DNA of 64,000 nt from Streptomyces sp. Ru62 (GCF_002920615.1 NZ_PQSU01000006.1:124001-188000); one strand, 5' to 3'; counted from the first letter of the stretch, positions 18,102 through 27,331 are shown. The notes: a model not told the origin generated them from the letters alone. Translations and numbers: made by a program.

Positions 18102-18830
18102 TCAGGCCGCCATCAGCGCTGCCAGGGCGCGGTCCATCGCGGCGTTGAACTCTTCCGGCGTCAGCGGCAGACGGGACTTGACGTCCCGACTCCACTGGTC
18201 GGCGAGGACCTCGGCGGAGCCCGCCTCGACACCGTCGAGTGCGGCGTCGGCCAGGTCCGACGGCGCGATCTTGTCCACGGGCCAGCCCGCGGCCATGTCG
18301 GTGTCGGCCAGGCCGAGGTGTACCGCTGTGACGAGCGTGCCCTGCTCGGCGAGCTCCAGGCGGACGCCGTTGGTCATGGCCCAGGCGGCGGCCTTGGTCA
18401 GGTGGTAGGCATTGGCACCCTTGCTCCCGAACCACGACATGGCGGAGAGGACGTTGACGATCGCGCCCCCGCCGTTCCTGGCGAGCGCCGGTGCGAACTC
18501 CCGGATCATTCCCAGGTGACCGAACATGTTGGTCTCCAGCTCGTGCCGCACCGCGTCCATCGAACCGGTCACCAGGTCGGTCCCCGTACTGATTCCGGCG
18601 TTGTTGATGAGCAGCGAGATGTCCGGGGCGGCCTCGGCGGCGGCCCTCACGGATGCGGGGTCGACGATGTCGAGGGGCAGCACCTCGACGCCGGGCAGGT
18701 CCACGGTCTCCGGTCGGCGGGCCGTCGCGTAGACCTTGCGGGCGCCCCGTTCGAGCAGGCGCTGGGCGAAGGCGCGGCCCAGGCCGCGGTTGGCTCCGGT
18801 GACAAGGGCGACGGAGTTGTTGATGTCCAT
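18102..18830 (-). CDS. SDR-family short-chain dehydrogenase
   Basis: 242 residues from ATG 18830. Classical SDR: NAD(P)-binding TGANRGLG at about residues 11-18, NNAG in LLINNAGIST, catalytic Ser in VLSAMSWFG and the YxxxK pair in AYHLTKAAAWAM. Arg after TGAN and an alanine-rich helix suggest NADP preference. It is transcribed divergently from a MerR-type regulator with a palindrome between them, so it is the likely target of that regulator. Substrate unknown. Confidence 0.9.
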   Translation of the reverse strand: MDINNSVALVTGANRGLGRAFAQRLLERGARKVYATARRPETVDLPGVEVLPLDIVDPASVRAAAEAAPDISLLINNAGISTGTDLVTGSMDAVRHELETNMFGHLGMIREFAPALARNGGGAIVNVLSAMSWFGSKGANAYHLTKAAAWAMTNGVRLELAEQGTLVTAVHLGLADTDMAAGWPVDKIAPSDLADAALDGVEAGSAEVLADQWSRDVKSRLPLTPEEFNAAMDRALAALMAA

Positions 18831-18847
18831 GTCCGGTACGCTAAAAC

Positions 18848-18863
18848 CTGACGTTGACGTCAG
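18848..18863. promoter_or_regulatory. Palindromic operator between the SDR and MerR genes
   Basis: CTGACGT-TG-ACGTCAG: 7-bp perfect arms around a 2-base centre, 18 bases upstream of the SDR start and 44 upstream of the merR start. MerR-family proteins bind such dyads between promoter elements, so it is the obvious binding site. Confidence 0.75.
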
Positions 18864-18906
18864 AGGCAAGTGCTGGTCGTCAGGGCCATGGGTGAGAGGA
18901 ATCACC

Positions 18907-19284
18907 ATGACTGTCACAGTGGCCGCGGCCGAGCGGTTGATCCGCATCGGCGAGGTGGCACGGGGTGCCGGCGTCTCGGTGCGCGCCGTGCGCTACTACG
19001 AGCAGCAGGGGCTGCTCATCCCGGAGCGCAGCCCGTCCGGCCAGCGCCTGTACCGGCAGGACGCCATCCCCCTGGTCCGCTTCTTCCAGCAGATGTTCGC
19101 CGTCGGCCTGACCAGCCGAAGGATCGCCGAACTCCTTCCGTGCTGGGACTCCGGGCACACCGACGCCGAGCAACGAGCCATGCTGCGCGCCGAGCGCGAG
19201 CGCATCGCGGCAAAGATCGACGACCTGCAGGCCGCCCTGGATCGCCTCGATGAGGTCATCGCGATCACGGACACGCACCCGTAG
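18907..19284 (+). CDS. MerR-family transcriptional regulator
   Basis: 125 residues. N-terminal winged helix with LIRIGEVARGAGVSVRAVRY then YYEQQGLLIPERSPSGQRLY, the MerR signature. A C-terminal coiled-coil follows (ERERIAAKIDDLQAALDRLD). There is no Cys-rich metal site, which argues against a metal sensor and for a small-molecule or redox role. GAGAGGA precedes ATG 18907. Divergent from the SDR gene. Confidence 0.92.
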   Translation: MTVTVAAAERLIRIGEVARGAGVSVRAVRYYEQQGLLIPERSPSGQRLYRQDAIPLVRFFQQMFAVGLTSRRIAELLPCWDSGHTDAEQRAMLRAERERIAAKIDDLQAALDRLDEVIAITDTHP

Positions 19285-19320
19285 GCACGGTCGGCCGGAC
19301 GTCTCACCAGCGGTCTGACC

Positions 19321-19674
19321 TCACTGTCTCAGTCGGGGCGATGAGGAGTCGTTGAGGGGGGCTGTTGTCGGGTGGCCGACGCGATGACGGTGGCGTCTGT
19401 GGCGGAGGCGGCAGGAGCGCCCGGCCTCCGCCGCATGAGCCCCGCACTCGGCCGCGATACGGCGCAGCCAGTGCAGCAAGTCGTGTGCCTCCTGAAGCGT
19501 GAGCAGGGGCAGTCGTTCGCCCGCTGCCTCCATCGCCGCGAACTCGATCTCGTTCACGTCCACGTTCCCGTAGCCGTCCACGACCGTGACAGCGCTCCGG
19601 GCCTCACCCCGGTCACGCGCCCTGACCCCGAGACGGCTCCAGCCGGCGTGGCCACCGGCCGGGGCTGAACCCAT
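19321..19674 (-). CDS. Hypothetical protein, start uncertain
   Basis: The conserved-looking core is VVDGYGNVDVNEIEFAAMEA then LLTLQEAHDLLHWLRRIAAE, after which the frame becomes Arg/His-rich to the stop at 19321. ATG 19674 is the only convenient start but lacks a ribosome site. The odd C-terminus may mean the original end was lost by frameshift. Family not recognised. Confidence 0.35.
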   Translation of the reverse strand: MGSAPAGGHAGWSRLGVRARDRGEARSAVTVVDGYGNVDVNEIEFAAMEAAGERLPLLTLQEAHDLLHWLRRIAAECGAHAAEAGRSCRLRHRRHRHRVGHPTTAPLNDSSSPRLRQ

Positions 19675-19865
19675 GAAGCGTGTGGTCGTGAAAGGGTGGT
19701 TTCCCGTACGCCGGCCCGCGGACTGGTACACCGGCTGCGGCCAGCTGCTGTCCACCGAGCGGGACGCGTGGACCCGGCCCGGAACCGCCAGGCCTCTCGT
19801 ACACCTCGCCTCTTCCGTATGACCTGCTTCCGGACGACGCGAGTGCCAGGTAAGGAGACGAATCC

Positions 19866-20699
19866 GTGAAGGACTGGACCGATTTCTCCGTGACCGTCGA
19901 GACCAGACGTCTGTGGAGGATCACATTTGACAGCCCACCGATCAACCTGGTGTCCCCGGAGATGATCAAAGAGCTTCCGAGGCTGGTCGATCAGATGGAG
20001 GCTGCTCCGGAGCTGCGAGTGGCCGTGTTCGAGTCGGCGAATACCGAGTACTTCCTGAACCACTACGACACCTCCCGAGTCGCTGAGACTCCCAAGGAAC
20101 TGGGCGCAAGCGGATACCCGCTGCTGATCGATGCCAGCACCCGCCTGTCACGCCTGCCCGTCGTCTCGATCGCCAAGATCCGGGGCCGGGTCAGGGGGGT
20201 GGGCAGCGAGCTGATCCAGGCGATGGACATGCGTTTCGCCAGTGAACGCGCGCTGTTCTGTCAGCCTGAGACGGCCAACGGCAACCTGCCGGGCGGAGGC
20301 GGCCTTGAACATCTGCCGCTGCTGCTCGGCCGCGCCCGGGCGTTGGAGGTGGCCCTGTCCAGCGACGACTACCCAGGTGAGCTGGCCGAGCGGTACGGCT
20401 GGGTCAACCGCACGGTCCCCGACGGGGAACTCGACGCGCTCGTCGACGCGCTCGCACGCCGGATCGCCTCCTTTGACAAGGAGGCGATCGCCGCCGTCAA
20501 ACAGCAGGTCAACCGGTACACGTTGCCGTCCGCAGAGGACCTGCAGTCCTCCTACGACATCTACATGCACTCCTTCGGCTGGCCGGGGTCCAAGCGCAGG
20601 CTTCCGGCCGCGCTCGCCGCAGGACGCAATCAGCCGGGCGACTACGAGATGCGCCTGGGCTACCACCTCGGCCACCAGCCAGAAGAAGACGCACAGTGA
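19866..20699 (+). CDS. Enoyl-CoA hydratase/isomerase family protein
   Basis: 277 residues, crotonase fold: N-terminal strand LWRITFDSPPINLVSPEMIK, the first oxyanion-hole region ANTEYFLNHYDTS, the second in IRGRVRGVGSELIQAMDMRF, and QPETANGNLPGGGGLEHLPL leading into the active-site helix. The usual hydratase Glu pair is not clearly present, so it may be an isomerase or hydrolase. AAGGAGACG precedes GTG 19866. Substrate unknown; no beta-oxidation genes are adjacent. Confidence 0.85.
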   Translation: MKDWTDFSVTVETRRLWRITFDSPPINLVSPEMIKELPRLVDQMEAAPELRVAVFESANTEYFLNHYDTSRVAETPKELGASGYPLLIDASTRLSRLPVVSIAKIRGRVRGVGSELIQAMDMRFASERALFCQPETANGNLPGGGGLEHLPLLLGRARALEVALSSDDYPGELAERYGWVNRTVPDGELDALVDALARRIASFDKEAIAAVKQQVNRYTLPSAEDLQSSYDIYMHSFGWPGSKRRLPAALAAGRNQPGDYEMRLGYHLGHQPEEDAQ

Positions 20700-20794
20700 G
20701 ATTCTGAAGAGATCTCGCTCAACGCCCAGGCCCGCGCCCGCGATCGCGTGCTCTGCCGTGTCGCGCGCACGTGCCTGAGCGTGCCCTGTCCTGA

Positions 20795-20917
20795 TGGACA
20801 CCGGAAGAGCCGTGCGGCAAGTACGGAGCCGGCCCGATCGGGCGGCTGGTGCGGGGTGAGGAGGCCGTCGCGGCCTACCTGTATGACTTTGTCCTCGAGA
20901 ACGGGGATATGGATTAG
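20795..20917 (+). pseudogene. Short C-terminal remnant, family unknown
   Basis: A 40-codon frame preceded by a stop and ending in TAG (20915-20917) reads GKYGAGPIGRLVRGEEAVAA and then YLYDFVLENGDMD. Its composition is that of a real protein end. No start or ribosome site. Confidence 0.35.
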
Positions 20918-20971
20918 GTTTGTGGTCCGTTACCGGGGGGGCAACCGGCTGAGGTTCTCGTCCGAGTAGGT

Positions 20972-21117
20972 TCAGATTGAACCGAGGAACCCGCTGACAG
21001 CTGCGGCGAATTCCACTGGGACGGTCTCGTGGACGCTGTGTCCGGCGGGGAGTTCAAGGAGCCGGGTATTGGGGCGGTCGGCGCCACCAGGTCCTTCACA
21101 CCGGTCAGCAGGACATG
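20972..21117 (-). pseudogene. C-terminal remnant of an alpha/beta hydrolase
   Basis: The minus frame ending at TGA (20972-20974) reads RLLELPAGHSVHETVPVEFA then FLGSI, the usual end of an alpha/beta hydrolase with the catalytic His in AGHSVHE. Just upstream the matching strand (HVLLTGVKDLVAP) is in another frame, so a frameshift lies near 21060. The rest of the enzyme is missing. Confidence 0.55.
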
Positions 21118-21209
21118 TTCGCGCCGCTCAGGCCCGCGCCGGCTGCGTCGGGGCAGCCGGGGCGGTCGGCGACTCGTGCTGTGCGCGGGGGGCGTCGCGG
21201 CGGGCCGGC

Positions 21210-21525
21210 TGCCGCTGCTCACCGCCCGCGCACCGGCCCACAGCACTGATGGCCTGCGTCCTGCCCGGCCTGCTCATGCCTCCCGCTCAGCGGGGCTACC
21301 AGTACACCTCCGCCTCCGTCCCGGCCGGCTCTGCGACGGAAGCCGCCGCCCTGCTGGTCGCGGTGATGGACATCGGCTGCGCCGCGGGCGCCGCCGCCGG
21401 GTCCGCGCTGATGCCCGTCCTGCTGCCCACGGGGCCGGCCGCCGCCTGCCTGGTCCTCCTGGCCGCTCGAACAGGCCGGCGCCCGGCGCCCGCCGCGGCG
21501 AGCCCGCCGGCACACCGATGTGACG
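21210..21525 (+). pseudogene. C-terminal fragment of an MFS transporter
   Basis: The plus frame reads YQYTSASVPAGSATEAAALL, then VAVMDIGCAAGAAAGSALMP, matching the last helices of a drug-efflux major facilitator (the SxxPxxxxxEA and GxAxGxAxGG patterns). The first ten helices are absent and the frame runs on without its own stop. A relic. Confidence 0.5.
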
Positions 21526-21892
21526 CTCGCCCCCGCCCTGAAAGGCGGTGGAGGGCACGGTCGCCTCCGGAAGTCCGAACTCGGCGGCGGCACGGGGGAC
21601 GTGGGACGGTCAGTCAACGGCATCGGTCACCACAACAGCATGGGTGGACCGAGGCGTCTCCGGCGACACTGTTCCGTCCGGCCTTCGGAGGCCGGAGGAC
21701 GGTTCCTGCCGGCTGCGGTGAGGCGCCGGAACAAGTGCCTGGTGCGCGGGCCGCGTTGCGGCGTGGATGGCCGGTATCCACTCCGAAACGCAGGCGTGTC
21801 TGCCAGTACAGAGGGCAACAGGAGACCACGGAGAGGTCGCTGAGCGCATCTCGGTTCACGACAGGTGGCCGACGGCAGGGAGGTGGAAGACG
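21526..21892. other. Gap upstream of the PRC-barrel operon
   Basis: No gene recognised. The last 20 bases hold the ribosome site of the next gene. No strong hairpin was noticed. Confidence 0.4.
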
Positions 21893-22033
21893 ATGTGGTG
21901 GTTCTGGCTGGTCGCCCTCGTCGCGGTGGTGGCATTGCTCGCCGGGGCGATGGTCCTCGTTCAGGCACGACGCCGGTCCGGAACGGTGATTGCGGTCAAT
22001 CGCGGGCGCGCCGGCCGGGGAGGCGGACGGTGA
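21893..22033 (+). CDS. Single-pass small membrane protein
   Basis: 46 residues: MWWFWLVALVAVVALLAGAM is one membrane helix, followed by a short Arg-rich cytoplasmic tail. GGGAGGTGGAA precedes the ATG. The stop overlaps the GTG start of the next gene (GTGA), so it is the first gene of a coupled PRC-barrel operon. Function unknown; the tail may recruit the PRC-barrel protein to the membrane. Confidence 0.7.
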   Translation: MWWFWLVALVAVVALLAGAMVLVQARRRSGTVIAVNRGRAGRGGGR

Positions 22034-22596
22034 GCACCTTCGTACTCGCCTCCGAACTGTCCGGACGAGTGGTGGTGACACTCGGCGGGGAGGCGGTGGC
22101 ACAGATCAAGGATGTCGTCTTCGACGGGCCGGCGGGCCGGATCACCGGTTTCACCCTGAGCGGGCGAGGCCTGCTGGCCGGGCCGCTGAAGCAGAGTCTT
22201 CCCTTCTCCCACGTGCACGCGGTCGGGTCATCCGCGGTGATGATCGTGAGCCAGGCTCTCTTCGAAGACCGGGACGCGGTCGTCGGACGCGGCGAAGCCG
22301 GTCGCGGCCGAGTCCTGGGGGCTCCGGTCCTCACCGAAGAGGGCACGGACATCGGCACCGTGGCGGACGTGGTCGTCGAGACGGGGACGAGCGGCCGGGT
22401 GGTCGGCTTCGAGGTCGCCGCCAACGACAACCTCGACCGGCAGCACCGCAAGGTGTTCGTGCCACGTGGCCAGTCACTGGCCGTCTCCGGTCAGGCCCTC
22501 GTCGTTCCCGCGCAGGCACAGCACTTCGTCGCGGACGACCTGCCCAGCTTCGCCGCCCAGGTCGAAGCCTTCCTCACCCACATGCGGCACCACTGA
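22030..22596 (+). CDS. PRC-barrel domain protein (two PRC-barrels)
   Basis: 188 residues from GTG 22030. Two PRC-barrel-like beta domains in tandem: residues about 1-85 (LSGRVVVTLGGEAVAQIKDV) and 90-165 (LGAPVLTEEGTDIGTVADVV), each with the typical VxDVVxD turn. The family includes photosynthetic reaction-centre subunit H, RimM and small sporulation proteins (YlmC/YmxH), and acts in protein or RNA binding. It overlaps the small membrane-protein gene by 4 bases and precedes a second PRC-barrel gene. Confidence 0.82.
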   Translation: MSTFVLASELSGRVVVTLGGEAVAQIKDVVFDGPAGRITGFTLSGRGLLAGPLKQSLPFSHVHAVGSSAVMIVSQALFEDRDAVVGRGEAGRGRVLGAPVLTEEGTDIGTVADVVVETGTSGRVVGFEVAANDNLDRQHRKVFVPRGQSLAVSGQALVVPAQAQHFVADDLPSFAAQVEAFLTHMRHH

Positions 22597-22632
22597 CCAG
22601 GCGCCGCTCCGTCTGACGAAGGAGGACCCGCG

Positions 22633-23085
22633 ATGCTCTTCTCCCAGGTCTTCGGCCTACCGGTGATCACGGCCGACGACGCGACCACCGTGGGCAAGGT
22701 GGCGGATCTGACCGTGGACGCACACGACGCCACGGTAGCCGCGGTGCGGTTGTCCGGGGCGACCGACCGCGCCGAAGCGCTGCCGTGGAGCGCTGTGGAG
22801 GCAGTGGGCACGGACGCGGTGATCGTCCACTCACGTGTCACAGCCGAGCAGGCGCAGGACCGTGTGCCCGCCCATCACCGGGCACTCGGGAGCCGGGTCC
22901 TGACCGAGCACGGCGTCGAGCACGGAACGGTCAGGGACATCGCCTTCGACCCCTTCTCCGGTCGCATCCTCACGCTCTACACCGCCCTCGGGGAGATCGC
23001 CGGCGGGCGCCTGATGGGCCTCGGCTCCTACGCCGCGGTGGTGCGCGCCGAACCTGTGCCCACCGGCGCCGTCGGCTCACCGTGA
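22633..23085 (+). CDS. PRC-barrel domain protein
   Basis: 150 residues: MLFSQVFGLPVITADDATTV then GKVADLTVDAHDATVAAVRL is a PRC-barrel, and a second half-barrel follows (LTEHGVEHGTVRDIAFDPFS, GRILTL). AAGGAGGA lies 7 bases before the ATG. Last gene of the three-gene operon starting at 21893. Confidence 0.82.
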   Translation: MLFSQVFGLPVITADDATTVGKVADLTVDAHDATVAAVRLSGATDRAEALPWSAVEAVGTDAVIVHSRVTAEQAQDRVPAHHRALGSRVLTEHGVEHGTVRDIAFDPFSGRILTLYTALGEIAGGRLMGLGSYAAVVRAEPVPTGAVGSP

Positions 23086-23149
23086 CTTCCCGCCGCTCCC
23101 CGCTCCCTCCGGCGCGCTCGTGACGCACCTGGACTCCGCGCCTGGATCA

Positions 23150-23191
23150 GGACCTGTGCCATCAGATCATCGGGACCTGTGCCATCAGATC
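23150..23191. repeat. 19-bp direct repeat, two copies
   Basis: GGACCTGTGCCATCAGATC occurs at 23150-23168 and 23173-23191, a 23-base period, in the 280-base gap between the PRC-barrel and DUF1877 genes. Possibly a pair of binding sites; no other feature was seen in this gap. Confidence 0.8.
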
Positions 23192-23365
23192 GGCCGGTTC
23201 GGCGCCGGTGGGCCTGCGGCGAGTCGACCTCGACGGCTGTCGTCCAGCCCTATCGCCTTGCCTCAGCGCCCCAGCACCGGCCCGTCAGCTGAACGGGGCT
23301 GAATGAGACGGTGATCAAGCCGGTCTGCCCCCACCGCTGTCAGAGGCCTCGCCTAGTCTCCGGCC

Positions 23366-23884
23366 ATGAGCATGATCGGTGAGTACCTGCGCGTTACGGC
23401 TGCTGAGCTCGACCGGGCGATTCAGGATCCTGACTGGGCGCTGCACTTCGCAGAGGACGTCCAGGACGCCGAGGAGCGGTCAGAACCCGCGCCGACCGAG
23501 GCGCGTCATTTCAGCGTGTCGAAGACCTGGGACATGCTGGGCTTCCTCCTGACGCGTGTCGACTTCCCAGTGGACGTCATCCATGGCGAGGAGCCGTTCG
23601 CCGAGGACGAGGACTGGGGTTACGGGCCGCCGAGGTACCTGCGCACAGAGCGGGTACGTCTTGCGGCGCGGGCGCTGCGTGCGATCACGTACGACCAGCT
23701 CGTGAGCGGTGTGAGTCCGGCCGACCTGACCAAGGCTGATGTGTATCCGCTGGCAGGTGCGTATCCGCTCGGATGGGATAAGCCCGGAGCGCTTGAGTGG
23801 GGGCGTCACCGGTACGACGGCCTGACGCAGTTCTTCGAGGCCGCCGCAGCGGCGGAGGACGCCATGCTCCTGTGGCTCGACTGA
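23366..23884 (+). CDS. DUF1877 (YfbM-like) family protein
   Basis: 172 residues. The start MSMIGEYLRVTAAELDRAIQ and the central VSKTWDMLGFLLTR with the later AGAYPLGWDKPGALEWGRHR follow the DUF1877/YfbM pattern, including the end FFEAAAAAEDAMLLWLD. The family is common in bacteria with no proven function; some members lie near toxin-immunity loci. Stands alone here. Confidence 0.85.
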   Translation: MSMIGEYLRVTAAELDRAIQDPDWALHFAEDVQDAEERSEPAPTEARHFSVSKTWDMLGFLLTRVDFPVDVIHGEEPFAEDEDWGYGPPRYLRTERVRLAARALRAITYDQLVSGVSPADLTKADVYPLAGAYPLGWDKPGALEWGRHRYDGLTQFFEAAAAAEDAMLLWLD

Positions 23885-24033
23885 TCACCGCGGCTTCTCG
23901 GCGATGACTGACGGACGATCGGGGGGCCACGGGGTGGGGCGGGGTCCCGAGCACATGGTGGATCTGCCGGCGTGCCCAGTGGCGTCGTGTATGCGCGTCC
24001 GGCTCGGGTAGCCAGGGCGGTGGCGTTCGAGGC

Positions 24034-24067
24034 GACGAGACGCTGATGCGAGACGAGACGCTGATGC
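24034..24067. repeat. 16-bp direct repeat, 18-base period
   Basis: GACGAGACGCTGATGC appears at 24034-24049 and again at 24052-24067, within decayed sequence next to an IS4-type transposase remnant. Probably a small slippage duplication. Confidence 0.7.
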
Positions 24068-24439
24068 CACGAGCCGGTGCGGCATCCGGTGGAGAGGGCC
24101 TCCATCAGCGGGCCGGGCGAGCACGCCGTGGTCGAAGCGGCAACGGCGGACGGAAGCGAGCAGGGCCAGGTGCGGCAGATGGGACGGTTGCCGGTAGGCC
24201 ACCGCTCCCGAGGGGTTCGTGCGCGGCGTTCTTGACTGGATTGACTGTCGTGGGCGGCCGCGTAAACGACGCAACCATCCGGCCCCCGCGCTGTGCCAGG
24301 TAGGCCACGGGGCAAGCCGGTAGATGGACGGCAAAGAGGAACAGCCGCCGCGCCCTTTGGCGGTGCCGGCGAGAGCTCACCCGGACGCGTCAGGGATTGA
24401 GGGGCGCGTCTCTCTGCGCCCTCCGCTGCACTGGTGGGT

Positions 24440-24600
24440 CGACGAGCAGGGCATCTGGTGCCGACGTCCACGTTCTCCTTCGTGTCGGGCAGGTCACATG
24501 TCGTGCCGTCGATCGCGACCAGCCGCCAGGCGGGGTGGTAGGCGCCCTGGGTGTCCGGTGTGGAACCGGACGGCATACGCGGCGCGAACAGCTGCCGCAA
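24440..24600 (-). pseudogene. IS4-type transposase remnant
   Basis: The minus frame reads GAYHPAWRLVAIDGTTCDLP then DTKENVDV, the first catalytic-Asp region of IS4-family transposases (normally W(R/K)LVALDGTT.DLPDT). The following sequence is Pro/Arg-rich with no DDE continuation. The stretch 23885-24763 holds no other supported gene. Confidence 0.65.
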
Positions 24601-24763
24601 CGGCGCCGCCTTCAGCCGGGGACCTGGCTTTCCGGATCGTCGCCGTACTCGGTGCTCTGGCGCGTCCCCTACATTGCGCTGCGCGGGGCAGTCGTCGGGT
24701 GAGGGACAGGCCCTCTCGTCCGGCAGGTAGGACGGCGGGCGCGGTTCACCACGGGTACCGTTC

Positions 24764-25630
24764 TCACACAGTGGGCGTCACGGGTGCCGCGTCTTCCCCC
24801 GGGCGCTCGGCGGGGTCGTGGACGAAGGCGTGCGCGGCCGCCAACTCGGCGCGGCCCGCGGCCTCGACCGCTCCCAGGAAGTCGTAGGCGTCCGCGCCGA
24901 TCGGTACGCGCAGTGGTGCCGTGGGCGACGTCACCAGGCGCAGGACGTGGTGGGCGAAAACTTCGGGCTGGCTCAGCCCGGGGTTGCCGGGCATGCCCCG
25001 CAGGCCTGCCTCGACGTCTCCCGTGCTCTGCGCGTAGGCCTGGATGCGGTCGGCGGCCTCGGCCAGCGAGGTGCCGTAGTGGGTGGCGAAACCGCCGGGC
25101 TCGACGGCGTGCACCCGGATGCCGAAGGGCGCGACTTCCGCCGCTAGAGCCTGACTCATCCCTTCCAGTGCGTACTTGCCCGTCACATAGGCGGACAGGC
25201 CCGGCAGCCCCATCCGTCCGGCGATCGAGGAGACGTTGACGACGTGCCCGAAGCCCTGACGGCGCATCAGGGGAAGGACCAAGCGGGTGAGTCGCCACGG
25301 CGCGACAGTCAACAATTCCAGTTGCGCCCGTAGTTCGTTGTCTGATACCTCTTCGACCGCGCCGAACAGCCCTGCCCCGGCGTTGTTCACCAGCACGTCG
25401 ACGCCGCCGAAGCGATCGACGGCGTGGGCGACCGCCGCCTCGCACTGCTCGGCGTCGCACACGTCCAGAGCCACCGCCGACACCCGATCCGGGTACCGGT
25501 CAGCCAGGTCCTTCATGGTGGCGGGTCTGCGGGCGGTGGCGACCACCAGGTCGCCGGCCTCCGCGGCGGCGCCTGCCAGCGCCCGCCCGAGCCCTGAAGA
25601 GCACCCCGTCACCAGCCATCGCCGCGTCAT
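24764..25630 (-). CDS. SDR-family oxidoreductase
   Basis: 288 residues from ATG 25630. Classical SDR: TGCSSGLGRALAGAAAEAGD at the N-terminus, NNAGAG in the middle, catalytic Ser in VNVSSIAGRMG and YxxxK in AYVTGKYALEG. The C-terminal extension with HAFVHDPAERPGED is typical of actinobacterial SDRs acting on lipophilic substrates. A decayed TetR gene lies upstream on the same strand, probably the original regulator. Substrate unknown. Confidence 0.9.
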   Translation of the reverse strand: MTRRWLVTGCSSGLGRALAGAAAEAGDLVVATARRPATMKDLADRYPDRVSAVALDVCDAEQCEAAVAHAVDRFGGVDVLVNNAGAGLFGAVEEVSDNELRAQLELLTVAPWRLTRLVLPLMRRQGFGHVVNVSSIAGRMGLPGLSAYVTGKYALEGMSQALAAEVAPFGIRVHAVEPGGFATHYGTSLAEAADRIQAYAQSTGDVEAGLRGMPGNPGLSQPEVFAHHVLRLVTSPTAPLRVPIGADAYDFLGAVEAAGRAELAAAHAFVHDPAERPGEDAAPVTPTV

Positions 25631-25848
25631 GCGTCCCCCGTCGCCGTGTCGGTGGCCGCGGTCGTGAGCCGCCGCAGGGCGATGGTGACAGCTTCGTGAT
25701 CCGGCCAGTAGGGGCGCGCGGGAGCACAAGCGGCGCGCGTCCGGCCTCGTCGGAGAGTCCCGCGTGCCGTGACGTGCGCCTGCCGCCAGTGGAGCGTCCT
25801 CCGGCCGCGCGGTTCCCGCTCGGTCCGCGGTCGCTCCGGCGACGCGGT

Positions 25849-25965
25849 TCACGGCCGGAAGCCGCTGATGGCCAGTTCCATGAGGCGGTCGGCCTGCGCC
25901 CGCCCTCCGGGGGTGTCGGCGGTGCGCCACAGACAGCCCAAGAGCATGCGCAGCGGCCTGGAGGC
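25849..25965 (-). pseudogene. C-terminal remnant of a TetR-family regulator
   Basis: The minus frame ending at 25849 reads RMLLGCLWRTADTPGGRAQA then DRLMELAISGFRP-stop, the last helix of TetR-type regulators. Upstream sequence to about 26143 has open frames but no recognisable HTH. It lies just upstream of the SDR gene it may have controlled. Confidence 0.45.
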
Positions 25966-26553
25966 GGGCGGCTGCGGCGGCGGACTTCCGGCCCGGCGCG
26001 GCCTGGGCGTCGGGCTGCTGGGGCTGCTGCCGACGCAGCCCTGATGCGGCGCGTGCGCGAGGGCGCGATACAGCACGCGCGCGTTCCGGCGAAGAAGCAG
26101 AGCCAACGACACCTGCGCCCCGCGAAGTCATCACCAGCATCACAGTGACCGCAAGTAGCGTACGTACTACACCTAGTAGTCAGTGGTGAATTCAGGCATC
26201 GTCAAGCCGAGCCGGTCCCCGCTCCACGGCCCCTCACTCCTTGCCGGCCCCGCCATCGCCGGCAATCCTCACGGCAGCATGACCACCGGACAGGAGCAGA
26301 GTTCCTCCGGTCGTGGTGCCCGGTCTCCAACCGCAACGAGGCCCTTCCACCCCTGCGGTGGCCATTGCCGCCCCCGTTCGCCGCCTGTGCGCAAGCGCCC
26401 GGCAGCGCGACCGACACGACCTCAACCAACGGGCCCGCACGAGTGGCGGGAAAGAGATCGCTCGATCGAATGGTTGGCGCGTTGAGACGTGTTACGAGGG
26501 CGGAGCGGGACAGGTTGCCGGCGTCCCATTCGTCCTTTGCGAAGGAGCACATC
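25966..26553. other. Gap with a possible old operator
   Basis: No intact gene. At 26160-26180 the sequence GTACGTAC (self-complementary) is followed by ACTAC-ACCTA-GTAGT, an inverted repeat that could be the operator of the decayed TetR gene. The ribosome site of the next gene is at 26541-26547. Confidence 0.4.
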
Positions 26554-27195
26554 ATGCGAGTACGCCGGTCCATGGCCGCGGCCGCCGGTACGGCCGCCGT
26601 CAGCGCGAGCCGCCGGCGCTGGCGCCGTACGGCCGTCGCTGCGGCGGCGGTGTGTGCCGCGCTGGGTGGCGCGCTGGGCACTGCGACATCCGCGGCGGCT
26701 GATGCGTCCGGCGGCACCGGAGAGATCCGCAACGCCGGCACCGGACGGCACATCGGAACCTACGGCAACTACGGTCAGGTACTTGCTGCGTTCACCGATG
26801 CGAACTGGCCGGGCTCGTCCGACAGGAGCTGGATCTTCACTCCACGCGATCACGGCAGGTACTACAGCATTCAGAGCACCACCAAGGGAACCTGCTGGAC
26901 CCGCACCCCGAGGCCGGCAGCCGGCGGCGACTGGGAACGATACGGCCCATGGGTCGTCACCCTGGCGCCGTGCAACCCGAACGCCACGAACCAGCAGTTC
27001 CAGCTGTGGTCGAAGCCCTACCCAGCGCCGCGCGGGACGGTATCCATCCACCCCCGGGACGACATCTCCACCGTTCTGAGGCAGACCAGCACCCTCGGAG
27101 ACGGCGGTACCTGGAACGCACTGAGCCTGGAGAACCCTCAGCAAACCAACGACGAGCTCTGGACGGTACCCGTCCCTCCCAACGTCTACTGGTGA
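26554..27195 (+). CDS. Secreted protein, lectin-like fold possible
   Basis: 213 residues. A long signal peptide: Arg-rich start, hydrophobic core TAVAAAAVCAALGGALGTAT, cleavage likely after SAAA. The mature part has Trp/Gly-rich repeats (SDRSWIFTPRDHGRYYSIQS and NATNQQFQLWSK) that resemble ricin-type beta-trefoil lectins (QxW-like). Two Cys could form a disulphide. GAAGGAG lies 6 bases before ATG 26554. Ligand unknown. Confidence 0.65.
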   Translation: MRVRRSMAAAAGTAAVSASRRRWRRTAVAAAAVCAALGGALGTATSAAADASGGTGEIRNAGTGRHIGTYGNYGQVLAAFTDANWPGSSDRSWIFTPRDHGRYYSIQSTTKGTCWTRTPRPAAGGDWERYGPWVVTLAPCNPNATNQQFQLWSKPYPAPRGTVSIHPRDDISTVLRQTSTLGDGGTWNALSLENPQQTNDELWTVPVPPNVYW

Positions 27196-27331
27196 TCCCC
27201 TGACACCTCCCGCTCGTCCTGCAGCAGCGAGGCAACAGCAAGTCCAGTCATGACAGGTATGCGCGGCACCCGGCCGTCTCATGAACGGCCGCACGCCGCT
27301 CCCGGCGCCGCTCACGACCGGTACTGGTGGG

